The translations under genes and the position numbers were made by a program. From an uncultured Lachnospiraceae bacterium (GTDB lineage Bacteria > Bacillota > Clostridia > Lachnospirales > Lachnospiraceae), in assembly GCA_947623805.1 (NCBI GenBank), contig CANQHZ010000001.1, positions 18,342 through 82,341 of the forward strand: a stretch of DNA of 64,000 bases, written 5' to 3'. The notes under the pieces were generated by a model. The model was not told where the DNA came from and searched no databases. It worked only from the letters and a program-made list of their open reading frames with translations. The first letter of the stretch is position 1. The number at the start of each line of letters is the position of its first letter. Positions 1-7,978 of this stretch are shown here, piece after piece.

Positions 1-3
1 TGA

Positions 4-1824
4 TTACATCTGCAACTCCTTCAGCTCATAAAACCGCCCTTTCTTTGCCATAAGTTCGTCATATGTGCCAAGCTCCTCCAGTCCGCCTTTGCCAATCACG
101 GCTATTCTGTCTGCGTCTTTTATGGTAGAGAGCCTGTGAGCCACTATAAGCGTGGTCCTGTCCTTGACTAGATTGTTTACGGCAGTCTGTATCTGCTTTT
201 CAGAAATGCTGTCAAGCGCGGAGGTCGCCTCGTCAAGAATCAGTATCTTGGGATTACGCACAAACGCTCTCGCGATTGAGATGCGCTGTCGCTGCCCGCC
301 GCTCAGGTTGCTGCCGTGCTCTGTAATATGCGAATCCAGTCCGTCGGGGAGAGTATCGATAAATTCTTTTAAATTCGCCGCTTCAATCACGCGCTCCAAA
401 AACTCATCTGATATGTCCTCGCTGCCGTATGTAATATTGTCGCGTATCGTGCCCGTAAAGAGGATTGATGTCTGCGGCACTACTGCCAGATGGCGTCTGA
501 AGCTTTTCAGGTTTATGTCCTTCATATCCTGCCCGTCTATCAAAATCCTGCCACTGTCCGCGAGTATAAATCCAATCACGAGATTTAAAAGAGTGGTCTT
601 GCCTGCGCCTGAACCGCCTACGAAAGCTATTGTTTCGCCTGCCTTTATATCGAGATTAAAATTTTTCAGCACTGGCTCGTCGCTGTCGGGATATTTAAAG
701 GAGACATTTTCAAAGGTAATGTTTCCGTTTACGTTTTTGATGTCGGGTTTTTCGTCATTTTCCTCTATGTCATAGCAGAGCAGAATGTCGCCTACTGAAT
801 TTACCGATTCTAAGCCTTTCGAAATCGTGGGCAGCAGCGTTATGACGCTTGACACCTGCGACACTATGCTTGAAAAATATGTCTGGTACATCACTACTTC
901 TCCGACGCTTATTTTGCCTTTCGCTGCGAGATACCCTGTAAAGCCGAGGCAGAGCACTTGAAATACCTGGAATGCCACCCAGCTTATTGATGAGAAATAT
1001 GACTGGATTATGTCGAGTTTTAGTCCGCTTTTTGCCACGTTGTCAAGCTGGTATTGCATGCGCGTGGTTTCTGTGGTTTCAAGTGCGTGGGCGCGGGTGA
1101 CGGGGATTAGCTCTACCATTTCCATTACGCGAGCCGAGGTTTCTTCCATGTCTTTTCTGAACTGGCGGTTGTGCGCTTTTATTTTGTCTTTAAATACTGC
1201 CATGATTATGACAGCGACTGGTATTGTGATTACGAAAAAGAAGAAGACTGTGAGGCTTTTGCTGACTACTATTCCTAGTGCTACGACGATGTTAAGGACT
1301 ATGCTTAGAACTGATATGAACACTTGTCTTGAGAGGGTTTCTATCTGTTCTACGTCGCGCATTATTTTTGACTGCAGGCGGCCTGATTGCATTGAATTAT
1401 GGTAGGATATTGAGAGCTGTTGGAGTTTGCGTACGAGTGCTCCACGGAGTTTGCATTCCATGTTGCGGATGGTTTTGGAGTAGAGGTATACGTGAACGTA
1501 GTTTGAAAATACGTTTTGTATAATCATTATGCTCATAAATGCTATGTTTATGATTATGGCGATGGCGAAGTTGTCGTCGGGGTTGGTCGCTATGTTAATG
1601 ATGTTTGATGTTACTAGTGGCAGTATCCATACGGGGGAGTGCTTTATAAAGAAGAATAGGAGGGAGAAGAACAGTGAGATGTAATGTCCATCATACAGTC
1701 CGACAAGTGTTTTTATGCTGCTGTTTTTGTTTTTTTTGAAGTTGTCGATAAACTCCTGTTCTTCTTTTTCCCAGTCGCGTTTTTCGTCGAGTTTGAAATT
1801 AAAGCTTTCTTTTTTGGTTTTCAT
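4..1824 (-). CDS. ABC exporter, fused permease and ATPase
   Basis: A 606-residue half-transporter of the type I exporter (MsbA/LmrA/BmrA-like) class, expected to homodimerise or pair in the cytoplasmic membrane and pump out a drug, lipid or peptide. The N-terminal half has about six hydrophobic segments (residues about 45-330). The C-terminal ATPase domain shows Walker A GGSGAGKTT near residue 400, the signature LSGGQRQR, Walker B ILILDEATSALD and the H-loop AHRLS. The start is supported by AGGAGAAG eight to nine bases upstream of ATG. The substrate cannot be read from the sequence. No partner half-transporter is seen downstream, because the gene ends at the window edge; one could lie beyond it. 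Confidence 0.9.
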   Translation of the reverse strand: MKTKKESFNFKLDEKRDWEKEEQEFIDNFKKNKNSSIKTLVGLYDGHYISLFFSLLFFFIKHSPVWILPLVTSNIINIATNPDDNFAIAIIINIAFMSIMIIQNVFSNYVHVYLYSKTIRNMECKLRGALVRKLQQLSISYHNSMQSGRLQSKIMRDVEQIETLSRQVFISVLSIVLNIVVALGIVVSKSLTVFFFFVITIPVAVIIMAVFKDKIKAHNRQFRKDMEETSARVMEMVELIPVTRAHALETTETTRMQYQLDNVAKSGLKLDIIQSYFSSISWVAFQVFQVLCLGFTGYLAAKGKISVGEVVMYQTYFSSIVSQVSSVITLLPTISKGLESVNSVGDILLCYDIEENDEKPDIKNVNGNITFENVSFKYPDSDEPVLKNFNLDIKAGETIAFVGGSGAGKTTLLNLVIGFILADSGRILIDGQDMKDINLKSFRRHLAVVPQTSILFTGTIRDNITYGSEDISDEFLERVIEAANLKEFIDTLPDGLDSHITEHGSNLSGGQRQRISIARAFVRNPKILILDEATSALDSISEKQIQTAVNNLVKDRTTLIVAHRLSTIKDADRIAVIGKGGLEELGTYDELMAKKGRFYELKELQM

Positions 1825-1865
1825 GGTGGTCTTCTCCTGTTATGTATGGGGTTTTTAATGCCGCC

Positions 1866-1945
1866 GAATTTAGACAAAATATATAAAACCGCGACTTGGT
1901 GCGCGATGCGAAACGTCGCGTGTTTTATATATTTTGTCTAAATTC
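1866..1945. repeat. Long palindromic repeat element, copy 1
   Basis: An 80-bp near-complete palindrome. Its 24-bp arms (1866-1889 and 1922-1945) are perfect reverse complements, and inside them CGCGAC (1890-1895) pairs with GTCGCG (1915-1920). The element begins GAATTT and ends AAATTC. It lies in the 431-bp gene-free interval between the ABC exporter and glpK, and resembles the element at 2013-2090. It could act as a bidirectional terminator or be a dispersed palindromic (REP- or MITE-like) unit. No coding potential is supported. Confidence 0.85.
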
Positions 1946-2012
1946 TACTTTATCTCTTAGACTTTTGCAATGCCTAATGTGTTTTATTTGATGAAAGTAT
2001 TCTAAGCAGTCC

Positions 2013-2090
2013 GAATTTGTGCGAAATATGCAAAAACGCGGTGCGGTGCTTCGCAAGGCACCGCTTATTTTGCATATTTCACCCAAATTC
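2013..2090. repeat. Long palindromic repeat element, copy 2
   Basis: A 78-bp palindrome with 23-bp arms (2013-2035 and 2068-2090) that pair with two mismatches. An inner stem GCGGTGC (2043-2049) / GCACCGC (2058-2064) closes an eight-base loop. Arm length, spacer (32 bp) and the outer GAATTT...AAATTC ends match copy 1, while the inner stems differ. The two copies therefore look like members of one family rather than a recent tandem duplication. The remaining interval to glpK (2091-2255) holds only a weak hairpin. Confidence 0.8.
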
Positions 2091-2230
2091 TATGTTGTTG
2101 AATGGGGGGTTGTAATTTGTTTAATGTTTTGGCAATATTTGAATGTATTTGCCTTCCTACTTTTCCTTGTAGGATTTGTTTGGTTTGTAATTGTTTAGTG
2201 TTTTCCAAATATATTAAATAAAATTTTCCG

Positions 2231-2246
2231 ATGTCTTTTGACATCT
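2231..2246 (-). terminator. Weak hairpin after glpK
   Basis: GATGTC-AAAA-GACATC forms a 6-bp stem just downstream of the glpK stop codon, followed on the minus strand by an A/T-rich run (GGAAAATTTTATT). It is a weak candidate for an intrinsic terminator because the U-tract is interrupted. Confidence 0.25.
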
Positions 2247-2255
2247 TGATGTTTA

Positions 2256-3764
2256 TTAGTTGTCCTGCCACAAGAGAGCGCATTTTACGGCTTTTTCCCA
2301 ACCTTTTAGGCACTCTGAACGTCTTTGTTCATTCATTGTCGGCTTGAAGTTTTTCGAGAGCTGCCAGTTGTCGCGGATTTCGGTTTTGTCCTGCCAATAG
2401 CCTGTGGCTAGTCCTGCTAGATATGCTGCGCCGAGGGCTGTGGTTTCTATGCAGCTTGGTCTTATGACTTCGCTGTTTAGGATATCTGATTGGAACTGCA
2501 TGAGGAAGTCGTTTGCGCTGGCGCCGCCGTCAACGCGGAGCTGGCGGATTGTGACACCTGTGTCATTTTGCATTGCGTCCAGTACGCTGTAGGTTTGGTA
2601 TGCGAGTGATTCTAGGGTCGCTCTGATGAAGTGTTCTTTGCTGCAGCCGCGTGTGATTCCTACTATCATGCCTCTGCTGTACTGGTTCCAGAATGGGGCA
2701 CCAAGTCCTGTAAAAGCGGGGACTACGTAGACGCCGTTTGTATCTGGTACACTTTGGGCGTACTCCTGTGACTGCGCGGCTGTGCGTATCATGCGCATTT
2801 CGTCGCGTAGCCATTGTATTGCCGCTCCTGCTACGAATACGCTGCCTTCGAGGGCGTATTCGGGGGTGTCGCTGGCGCTGGCGGCGATTGTGGTGAGTAG
2901 GCCGTGCTTTGATGTGACTGCCCTGTTTCCTGTGTGCATGAGCATAAAGCAGCCTGTGCCGTAGGTGTTTTTGACGTCTCCTTCGTTAAAGCAGCATTGT
3001 CCGAAAAGTGCCGCCTGCTGGTCGCCTGCCGCACCTGATATGGTGATTTCTCCGCCTAGGATTTTTGCGTCTGTCTTGCCGTAGATGCAGCTTGACGGCT
3101 TGACTTCGGCAAGCATTGTGCGTGGTATATTAAATTTTTTTAGCAATTCTTCGTCCCAGCGTCTTTCGTGGATATTGAAAAGCATTGTACGCGATGCGTT
3201 TGTATAATCGGTCACAAATATGCGTCCGCCCGTGAGCTTCCATATAAGCCATGTGTCTACCGTACCGAATAGGAGACTGCCGCTCTCGGCACGCGCTCTT
3301 GCGCCGTCCACACTGTCCAGTATCCAAGCTATTTTTGTCGCGCTGAAATATGCGTCGGGGATTAGGCCTGTCTTTTCGCGGATTATTTTGTCGTAGCCCT
3401 CTGCCTTTAAGCTTTCTATCATGTCCGCTGTCCTGTGGCATTGCCAGCAGATGGCGTTGTAGACTGGTTCGCCTGTGTTTTTGTCCCACACGATTGCGGT
3501 TTCACGCTGGTTTGTGATGCCGAGCGCCGCTATCGATGACGCACCCGCGCCAATCTTCGCCATCGCCTCAGCCGCTACCGCAATCTGGCTTGACCATATT
3601 TCCATAGGATTGTGCTCTACCCAGCCTGTCTTTGGGTACATCTGCGTAAATTCCTTCTGCGCCATGCTCACGATATTGCCCGACTTGTCAAATAGGATAC
3701 AGCGTGAACTTGTCGTGCCTTGGTCAAGCGCCATGATGTATTTTTCTGTTTTTGTATTTTTCAT
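2256..3764 (-). CDS. glpK: Glycerol kinase
   Basis: A 502-residue FGGY-family kinase that phosphorylates glycerol to sn-glycerol 3-phosphate using ATP in the cytoplasm. The N terminus carries the phosphate-binding motif [15 protein letters not shown], followed by GWVEHNP and GITNQRET, which are typical of GlpK rather than of pentulose kinases. Near the C terminus are the adenosine-loop GLGAPFWN and [14 protein letters not shown] motifs. Length matches the family (about 500). The start ATG has GAGGT seven to eight bases upstream. No glpF or glpD is adjacent, so the gene seems to be a stand-alone unit here. Confidence 0.96.
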   Translation of the reverse strand: MKNTKTEKYIMALDQGTTSSRCILFDKSGNIVSMAQKEFTQMYPKTGWVEHNPMEIWSSQIAVAAEAMAKIGAGASSIAALGITNQRETAIVWDKNTGEPVYNAICWQCHRTADMIESLKAEGYDKIIREKTGLIPDAYFSATKIAWILDSVDGARARAESGSLLFGTVDTWLIWKLTGGRIFVTDYTNASRTMLFNIHERRWDEELLKKFNIPRTMLAEVKPSSCIYGKTDAKILGGEITISGAAGDQQAALFGQCCFNEGDVKNTYGTGCFMLMHTGNRAVTSKHGLLTTIAASASDTPEYALEGSVFVAGAAIQWLRDEMRMIRTAAQSQEYAQSVPDTNGVYVVPAFTGLGAPFWNQYSRGMIVGITRGCSKEHFIRATLESLAYQTYSVLDAMQNDTGVTIRQLRVDGGASANDFLMQFQSDILNSEVIRPSCIETTALGAAYLAGLATGYWQDKTEIRDNWQLSKNFKPTMNEQRRSECLKGWEKAVKCALLWQDN

Positions 3765-3957
3765 AATCTACCTCATTTCTGCACCATATTTGCGGCTTGA
3801 ATATCATAGCAGCGAAAAAACTTTGCTATTACTTAAATATATCATTATCGCCTCATAATTGCAAGGAAACGGACGCTTATCGCATTTTTTCAAAATTTTC
3901 AACACTTCTTATCCCTAATCCATTTTATAATAAAAGGTACGGAAAGGGGAGTGAAAA

Positions 3958-4009
3958 ATGATAGAGGAGCTTTTTGCAATATACCATACAAAGCTTGTGA
4001 TTTCTTTTT
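3958..4009 (+). other. Possible gene remnant with -10 box and RBS
   Basis: In the 245-bp interval between glpK and nagA the plus strand shows TATAAT (about 3926-3931), then GGAAAGGGGAG and an ATG at 3958. The first 17 codons (MIEELFAIYHTKLV...) resemble the start of an ECF sigma factor. The frame then runs antisense into the 3' end of nagA and soon loses that resemblance. It may be the leftover 5' end of a truncated gene. Evidence is thin, and translation of a functional product is not claimed. Confidence 0.2.
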
Positions 4010-5236
4010 CTATGCTTTGCGCCCTCTGCAATATACGTCAAGCACCTCATACTCTTTCTGCAATACCACTATGTCAGCGTCATAGCCTGCGCATATCTTT
4101 CCTTTTCTATCATTTACGCCTATACAGCGGGCGGGATTTATTGTACACGAGTTAATGGCGGCCTCTCGCGGCACTCCGACTTCTTCGATGAGAAAGCGCA
4201 GGCCATCGTTCATTTTGAGCGTGCTGCCCGCTATGGTCCCGTCTTTGCATAGTCTTGCAAGTCCGCTGCTGTCAAGCTCTATCTGCTGCCCCGCCAGATA
4301 CAACGCTGAATGAGGGTCTTTTTTGTAATGCGTTCTCTCGTTTACATACTTTGCACTTAATGAGTCTGTTATCATTATAGCCCTATGCGCGCCCTTTGCA
4401 TTAAAGAAAAGCCGCACTGCCTCCACGCTCGAATGTAAGCCGTCGCAGATTATCTCCCCATACAGCTCATCTTCTATAAGTGACACGCCTGTCATTCCCA
4501 CACTTCTGTGGTGGAAAGGCGACATTCCATTGTATACGTGAGTGATTGAGCATGCGCCGTTTGCCATAGCCATTATTGCATCGCCATAGTCCGCATCCGA
4601 ATGTCCTAGGCTTACCGTCACTCCGTTCTGCGCACAAAAGCGAATAAACTCAAAATCTCTGTCCTGTGTCGGGCTCAATGTGATGTATTTTATCAAGCCG
4701 CCCGCCGCGTCTTGATACTCCTTAAATTCTTCTATTGACGGCGAAAAAATCGCGCTCTCCGCCTGTGCTCCCCTGTATTTTTTGTCAATGTACGGGCCCT
4801 CAAAATGTATACCCAAAATCTCCGCTCCTGCATCAGCAGCATCCGCACTTTTGATGCATGCCGCTACTTCTGCGATATTTTTCAATGCGGCTTTAAGCGC
4901 CATTTTCTCCTGTGTCGCTGTAGTCGGCATTATCGCTGTCACGCCCTCCGCCACGATATTTTTTATCCAATACCGAAGCCCCTCTGGGTCCACATCATTT
5001 GTGTCAAACCCAAATGCTCCATGCGTATGGATATCTATAAATCCCGGCAAAATCCGGTCATCACCATAGTCAATATCACATTTTTCTGTATTCAGTTTCA
5101 TCACGCGGATTATTTTCCCATAGTTTCCCTTGCCATGAACCGCCGCAGCACGAGCCGTTCTGCCATCATCTATTTCTATCTGCGCAGGGACAAAGCTGCT
5201 GCCCAGCCATACTTTTCTGCTTTGAATTATCATCAC
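4010..5236 (-). CDS. nagA: N-acetylglucosamine-6-phosphate deacetylase
   Basis: A 408-residue amidohydrolase that removes the acetyl group from GlcNAc-6-phosphate to give glucosamine-6-phosphate, in the cytoplasm. A TIM-barrel amidohydrolase pattern is visible: DIHTHG around residue 67, the metal-site stretch GIHFEGPYID, the histidine strands SLGHSDADY and ITHVYNGMSP, and the catalytic Asp in MITDSLSAKY. Length is slightly above the usual 380-390. nagB is not adjacent. The start was kept at the first ATG of a MM pair; the following strand is the expected small beta-sandwich domain. Confidence 0.93.
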   Translation of the reverse strand: MMIIQSRKVWLGSSFVPAQIEIDDGRTARAAAVHGKGNYGKIIRVMKLNTEKCDIDYGDDRILPGFIDIHTHGAFGFDTNDVDPEGLRYWIKNIVAEGVTAIMPTTATQEKMALKAALKNIAEVAACIKSADAADAGAEILGIHFEGPYIDKKYRGAQAESAIFSPSIEEFKEYQDAAGGLIKYITLSPTQDRDFEFIRFCAQNGVTVSLGHSDADYGDAIMAMANGACSITHVYNGMSPFHHRSVGMTGVSLIEDELYGEIICDGLHSSVEAVRLFFNAKGAHRAIMITDSLSAKYVNERTHYKKDPHSALYLAGQQIELDSSGLARLCKDGTIAGSTLKMNDGLRFLIEEVGVPREAAINSCTINPARCIGVNDRKGKICAGYDADIVVLQKEYEVLDVYCRGRKA

Positions 5237-5256
5237 AAGCCTCCATTTCGCCGTCT

Positions 5257-5306
5257 AAAAATCCCCGCCGCATATTTGCCCATTCTTTCAAATACGCAGC
5301 GGGGAT
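5257..5306 (-). terminator. Intrinsic terminator of xylB
   Basis: On the minus strand an imperfect stem of about 18 bp, closed by ATCCCCGC / GCGGGGAT, is followed by TTTTT. It lies 33 bp downstream of the xylB stop and before the nagA start, so it separates the two genes into different transcripts. Confidence 0.75.
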
Positions 5307-5338
5307 AACCGCTCATTATATATCATCAATCAATGTCA

Positions 5339-6811
5339 TCAGAGTCTTGGAAACAGCTCCTTAACTGTAGGATAGATTTGCTTAAATCTGCCGTATCTCT
5401 CCTCATAGCGCGCCGCAAGCTCCGCGTCAGGCTCCACGCTGTCTATGACCTTCACAAGCTTATCGGCGGCCTCCTCTACAGTCGCATATTCACCGCAAGC
5501 TACAGCAGCCAGAATCGCTCCGCCGTAGCCCGGTCCCTCCTCGCTCTCTATTATATCGAGCCTTATATTCAATACATTTGCAAAAATCTTTTTCCAAAGC
5601 GGGCTCTTTGCACCGCCGCCGCAAATTTTTGACGCCTTTATGTCAATGCCGAGGCTCTTTGCCACTTCAAACGAGTCGCGTATCGCAAATGCCACGCCCT
5701 CTAAAACAGCCTGATAAATATCGGCTCGGCTCGTATCCATAGTCATGCCTATAAGCGTGCCACGCGCATTGGCGTCATTGTGCGGCGAACGCTCGCCCAT
5801 GAGATACGGCAGGAAATATACATGGTTGTTTCCGAGCATATCATCGGTTATCGCAGCCTGCTCCTTAGCAAATTCCTTGGTCTGAAGAATTTCCTCCATA
5901 AACCACTTATTGCATGATGCCGCGCTCAGCATACAGCCCATAAGATGATACTTGCCGTTTGCGTGAGCAAAGCTGTGGAGTGCGTTGTTCTTATCCACGC
6001 CGAATTTATCGCTTGATATAAAAATCGTGCCACTCGTGCCAAGCGAGATGTTGCACATGGCATCGCCGACAGTGCCTGTACCGATTGCCGCCGCAGCGTT
6101 GTCACCCGCGCCCGCCGCAATTTTTACTGTCGCAGAAAGCCCAAGCTGCGCCGCGATATCCTCCTTTAAAGTGCCTACTGCCTCATAGCTCTCATAAAGC
6201 TTCGGCATCTGCTCCTTTTTGACACCGCAGATTTCAAGCATTTCCTCAGACCAGCATTTATGCTCCACATCAAGTAAAAGCATTCCTGACGCATCCGAAA
6301 AGTCCGTACAGAAACTTCCCGAAAGCTTATATGCTATGTAATCCTTGGGGAGCATTATCTTGTTTATCCTTGCGAAATTTTCAGGCTCGTTGTTTTTCAC
6401 CCACAAAATTTTAGGCGCTGTAAAGCCTGTAAACGCTATGTTTGCGGTATATTTTGAAAGCTTATCCTTTCCGATGACATTATTCAGATAATCAGTTTCT
6501 TTCTGTGTCCTGCCGTCATTCCAGAGAATTGCGGGGCGGATGACATTATCTTCGCTGTCAAGTATGACAAGTCCGTGCATCTGACCGCCAAAGCTTATAC
6601 CGGCTACTTTTGATTTGTCAAAGCCCTCGGTAAGCTCTTTTAATCCTGCGAGCACGGCTTCCCACCAATCCTCGGGTTTCTGCTCACTCCAACCGACATT
6701 CGGGAAATACAGCGGATACTCTTTTGAAACGATATTTGCTATCTTGCCGTTTCCCTCCATAAGTAAAAGTTTTACTGCGGAAGTGCCTAAGTCAACTCCT
6801 ATATAATACAT
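5339..6811 (-). CDS. xylB: Xylulokinase
   Basis: A 490-residue FGGY kinase converting D-xylulose to D-xylulose 5-phosphate. Evidence includes the N-terminal YYIGVDLGTSAVKLLLM phosphate loop, GWSEQKPEDWW, the xylulokinase-type segment GISFGGQMHGLV, ILWNDGRT, the core MLPKDYIAYKLSG with TDFSDASGM, and the C-terminal GGGAKSPLWKKI adenosine motif. The length is right for the family. The start ATG has GAGG five to six bases upstream. xylA is not adjacent. Together with the arabinan-degrading enzymes at 23.6-26.1 kb it points to pentose use from plant polysaccharides. Confidence 0.95.
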   Translation of the reverse strand: MYYIGVDLGTSAVKLLLMEGNGKIANIVSKEYPLYFPNVGWSEQKPEDWWEAVLAGLKELTEGFDKSKVAGISFGGQMHGLVILDSEDNVIRPAILWNDGRTQKETDYLNNVIGKDKLSKYTANIAFTGFTAPKILWVKNNEPENFARINKIMLPKDYIAYKLSGSFCTDFSDASGMLLLDVEHKCWSEEMLEICGVKKEQMPKLYESYEAVGTLKEDIAAQLGLSATVKIAAGAGDNAAAAIGTGTVGDAMCNISLGTSGTIFISSDKFGVDKNNALHSFAHANGKYHLMGCMLSAASCNKWFMEEILQTKEFAKEQAAITDDMLGNNHVYFLPYLMGERSPHNDANARGTLIGMTMDTSRADIYQAVLEGVAFAIRDSFEVAKSLGIDIKASKICGGGAKSPLWKKIFANVLNIRLDIIESEEGPGYGGAILAAVACGEYATVEEAADKLVKVIDSVEPDAELAARYEERYGRFKQIYPTVKELFPRL

Positions 6812-6988
6812 TTTTACCTCATTTCTGCGCCTTGCGCGAAGATTGTTAATTTTTCCACAAATATAGTATATAGGGTTTTTAGGGATTTTTCATTGTGCAA
6901 AATATACTAAATTTATTGTGTAAACTTCCGATTGACACACACCCGCATATATCCAATAAGCGTCCACCCTACATAATCAAAAATGTCA

Positions 6989-7492
6989 CTATTTCCATTC
7001 CAACCTATGCAGTTCCCCCTCCAGCCTCATCCCCGAAAAATTCTGCTGCCGCAGCGCCTCATATAGCACTATACTTACGCTGTTTGAAAGATTTAGACTG
7101 CGTATTTTGTCAAGCATTGGTATGCGTATGCACCCGCTCTGATTTTCCACAAGTATTTCTTCGGGTATGCCCGCGCTTTCCTTACCAAACATAATGAAGT
7201 CATTTGCGCCATAATGCACATCCGTATATACCTGCCTTGCCTTTGTAGTGGCAAGCCAAAGCTTTACGTCTTTGCCTGCCGTAAGATTTTTCTCGGCAAA
7301 TTCTTCAAAATTCATATACCTGCGCACGTCCAAATGTTCCCAATAATCCATTCCCGCGCGCCTAAGTTCCTTGCCCGTAAGTCGAAATCCCAGCGGCTCA
7401 ATTAAGTGAAGCGTAGTATTTGTCGCGACGCAGGTTCTGCCTATATTCCCCGTATTCGCAGGAATTTCGGGCTGATAAAGCACTATGTTCAT
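6989..7492 (-). CDS. trmL: tRNA (cytidine(34)-2'-O)-methyltransferase
   Basis: A 167-residue SPOUT-class enzyme that 2'-O-methylates the wobble nucleotide of tRNA-Leu isoacceptors using S-adenosylmethionine. Family motifs are clear: N-terminal NIVLYQPEIPANTGNIGRT, the middle FGKESAGIP, and the knot LNLSNSVSIVLYEALRQ. The start was set at 7492 rather than an upstream in-frame ATG at 7558, because GGAG lies seven bases before this ATG, the protein then has the normal length, and the upstream codons fall inside a promoter-bearing direct repeat (7496-7608). Confidence 0.93.
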   Translation of the reverse strand: MNIVLYQPEIPANTGNIGRTCVATNTTLHLIEPLGFRLTGKELRRAGMDYWEHLDVRRYMNFEEFAEKNLTAGKDVKLWLATTKARQVYTDVHYGANDFIMFGKESAGIPEEILVENQSGCIRIPMLDKIRSLNLSNSVSIVLYEALRQQNFSGMRLEGELHRLEWK

Positions 7493-7495
7493 AAT

Positions 7496-7608
7496 CAATC
7501 TCCATTCTGTTAGTTCTGTATGTATATATTTCCAGACAGCACTGTAAAGCGCCGCCATTATAATTTCCTGATGCCATTATTATACAGAAAAGCGATTATA
7601 TTTACAAT
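7496..7608. repeat. 113-bp direct repeat, copy A (trmL leader)
   Basis: This stretch matches 14458-14570 at 99 of 113 positions with no gaps, in the same orientation. It contains the trmL ribosome binding site and promoter. The pair bounds the XRE/Dlt-like module, suggesting that the module arrived or was duplicated as a unit. The reading frame in the repeat is not conserved between copies: six of seven changed codons are non-synonymous, so it is not a coding repeat. Confidence 0.9.
7579..7607 (-). promoter_or_regulatory. trmL sigma-A promoter
   Basis: On the minus strand, -35 TTGTAA (7602-7607), a 17-bp spacer and -10 TATAAT (7579-7584) precede trmL by about 87 bp. Confidence 0.75.
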
Positions 7609-7654
7609 TCCGATGCCGCGCTTTTATAAACGATTATAAAGTCTGCGATAAAGC

Positions 7655-7879
7655 TTATTTTTTAGGATATTCATTGATGATATTGCTCGCGCCTGTGATA
7701 TAGTCCATCGACACATTATAGAATTGTGCCAAGATTAAAAGGCTGTCCACTGGAATCCTAGTCTTGCCACTTTCATAATCGGCATATGTCCGCTGACCGA
7801 CGTGCAGCAAATCGGCTACTTTCTGCTGTGTCAAAAAGCGATTTTCGCGAATTTCCCTTATACGTTCATTATATCTCAT
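7655..7879 (-). CDS. XRE-family HTH transcriptional regulator
   Basis: A 74-residue Cro/CI-type DNA-binding protein, almost all of it one helix-turn-helix domain (RIREIRENRFLTQQKVADLL followed by GQRTYADYESGKTRIP). The start at 7879 is chosen over an upstream in-frame ATG because GAGGTG lies about eight bases before it and the HTH begins at once. It is divergent from the Dlt-like operon, 99 bp from the first gene's start. A perfect palindrome sits between the -35 and -10 boxes of that operon's promoter, so this protein is the likely repressor. The inducing signal is unknown. Confidence 0.85.
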   Translation of the reverse strand: MRYNERIREIRENRFLTQQKVADLLHVGQRTYADYESGKTRIPVDSLLILAQFYNVSMDYITGASNIINEYPKK

Positions 7880-7923
7880 GCGATAACACCTCGCAAATAG
7901 TATAAAGAAAAACAAATATTCTA

Positions 7924-7952
7924 TTGACAAATAGAGTTATAAACTCTAAAAT
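7924..7952 (+). promoter_or_regulatory. Dlt-like operon promoter with internal operator
   Basis: TTGACA (7924-7929), a 17-bp spacer and TAAAAT (7947-7952) form a near-consensus promoter. The spacer is largely a perfect inverted repeat, TAGAGTT-ATA-AACTCTA (7932-7948), placed where a bound repressor would block RNA polymerase. The divergent XRE gene is the obvious candidate to bind it. Confidence 0.8.
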
Positions 7953-7978
7953 AGGTTTTGACTAAAAAAGGGAGGGTT

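Noticed and set aside
2065..2313. 82-codon minus-strand frame at the end of glpK
   Set aside because: It overlaps the glpK 3' end and runs through the palindrome arm; no RBS and no recognisable domain.
7493..7558. N-terminal extension of trmL within repeat copy A
   Set aside because: Copy B has mostly non-synonymous changes in the same frame, and the family length and RBS favour the ATG at 7492.
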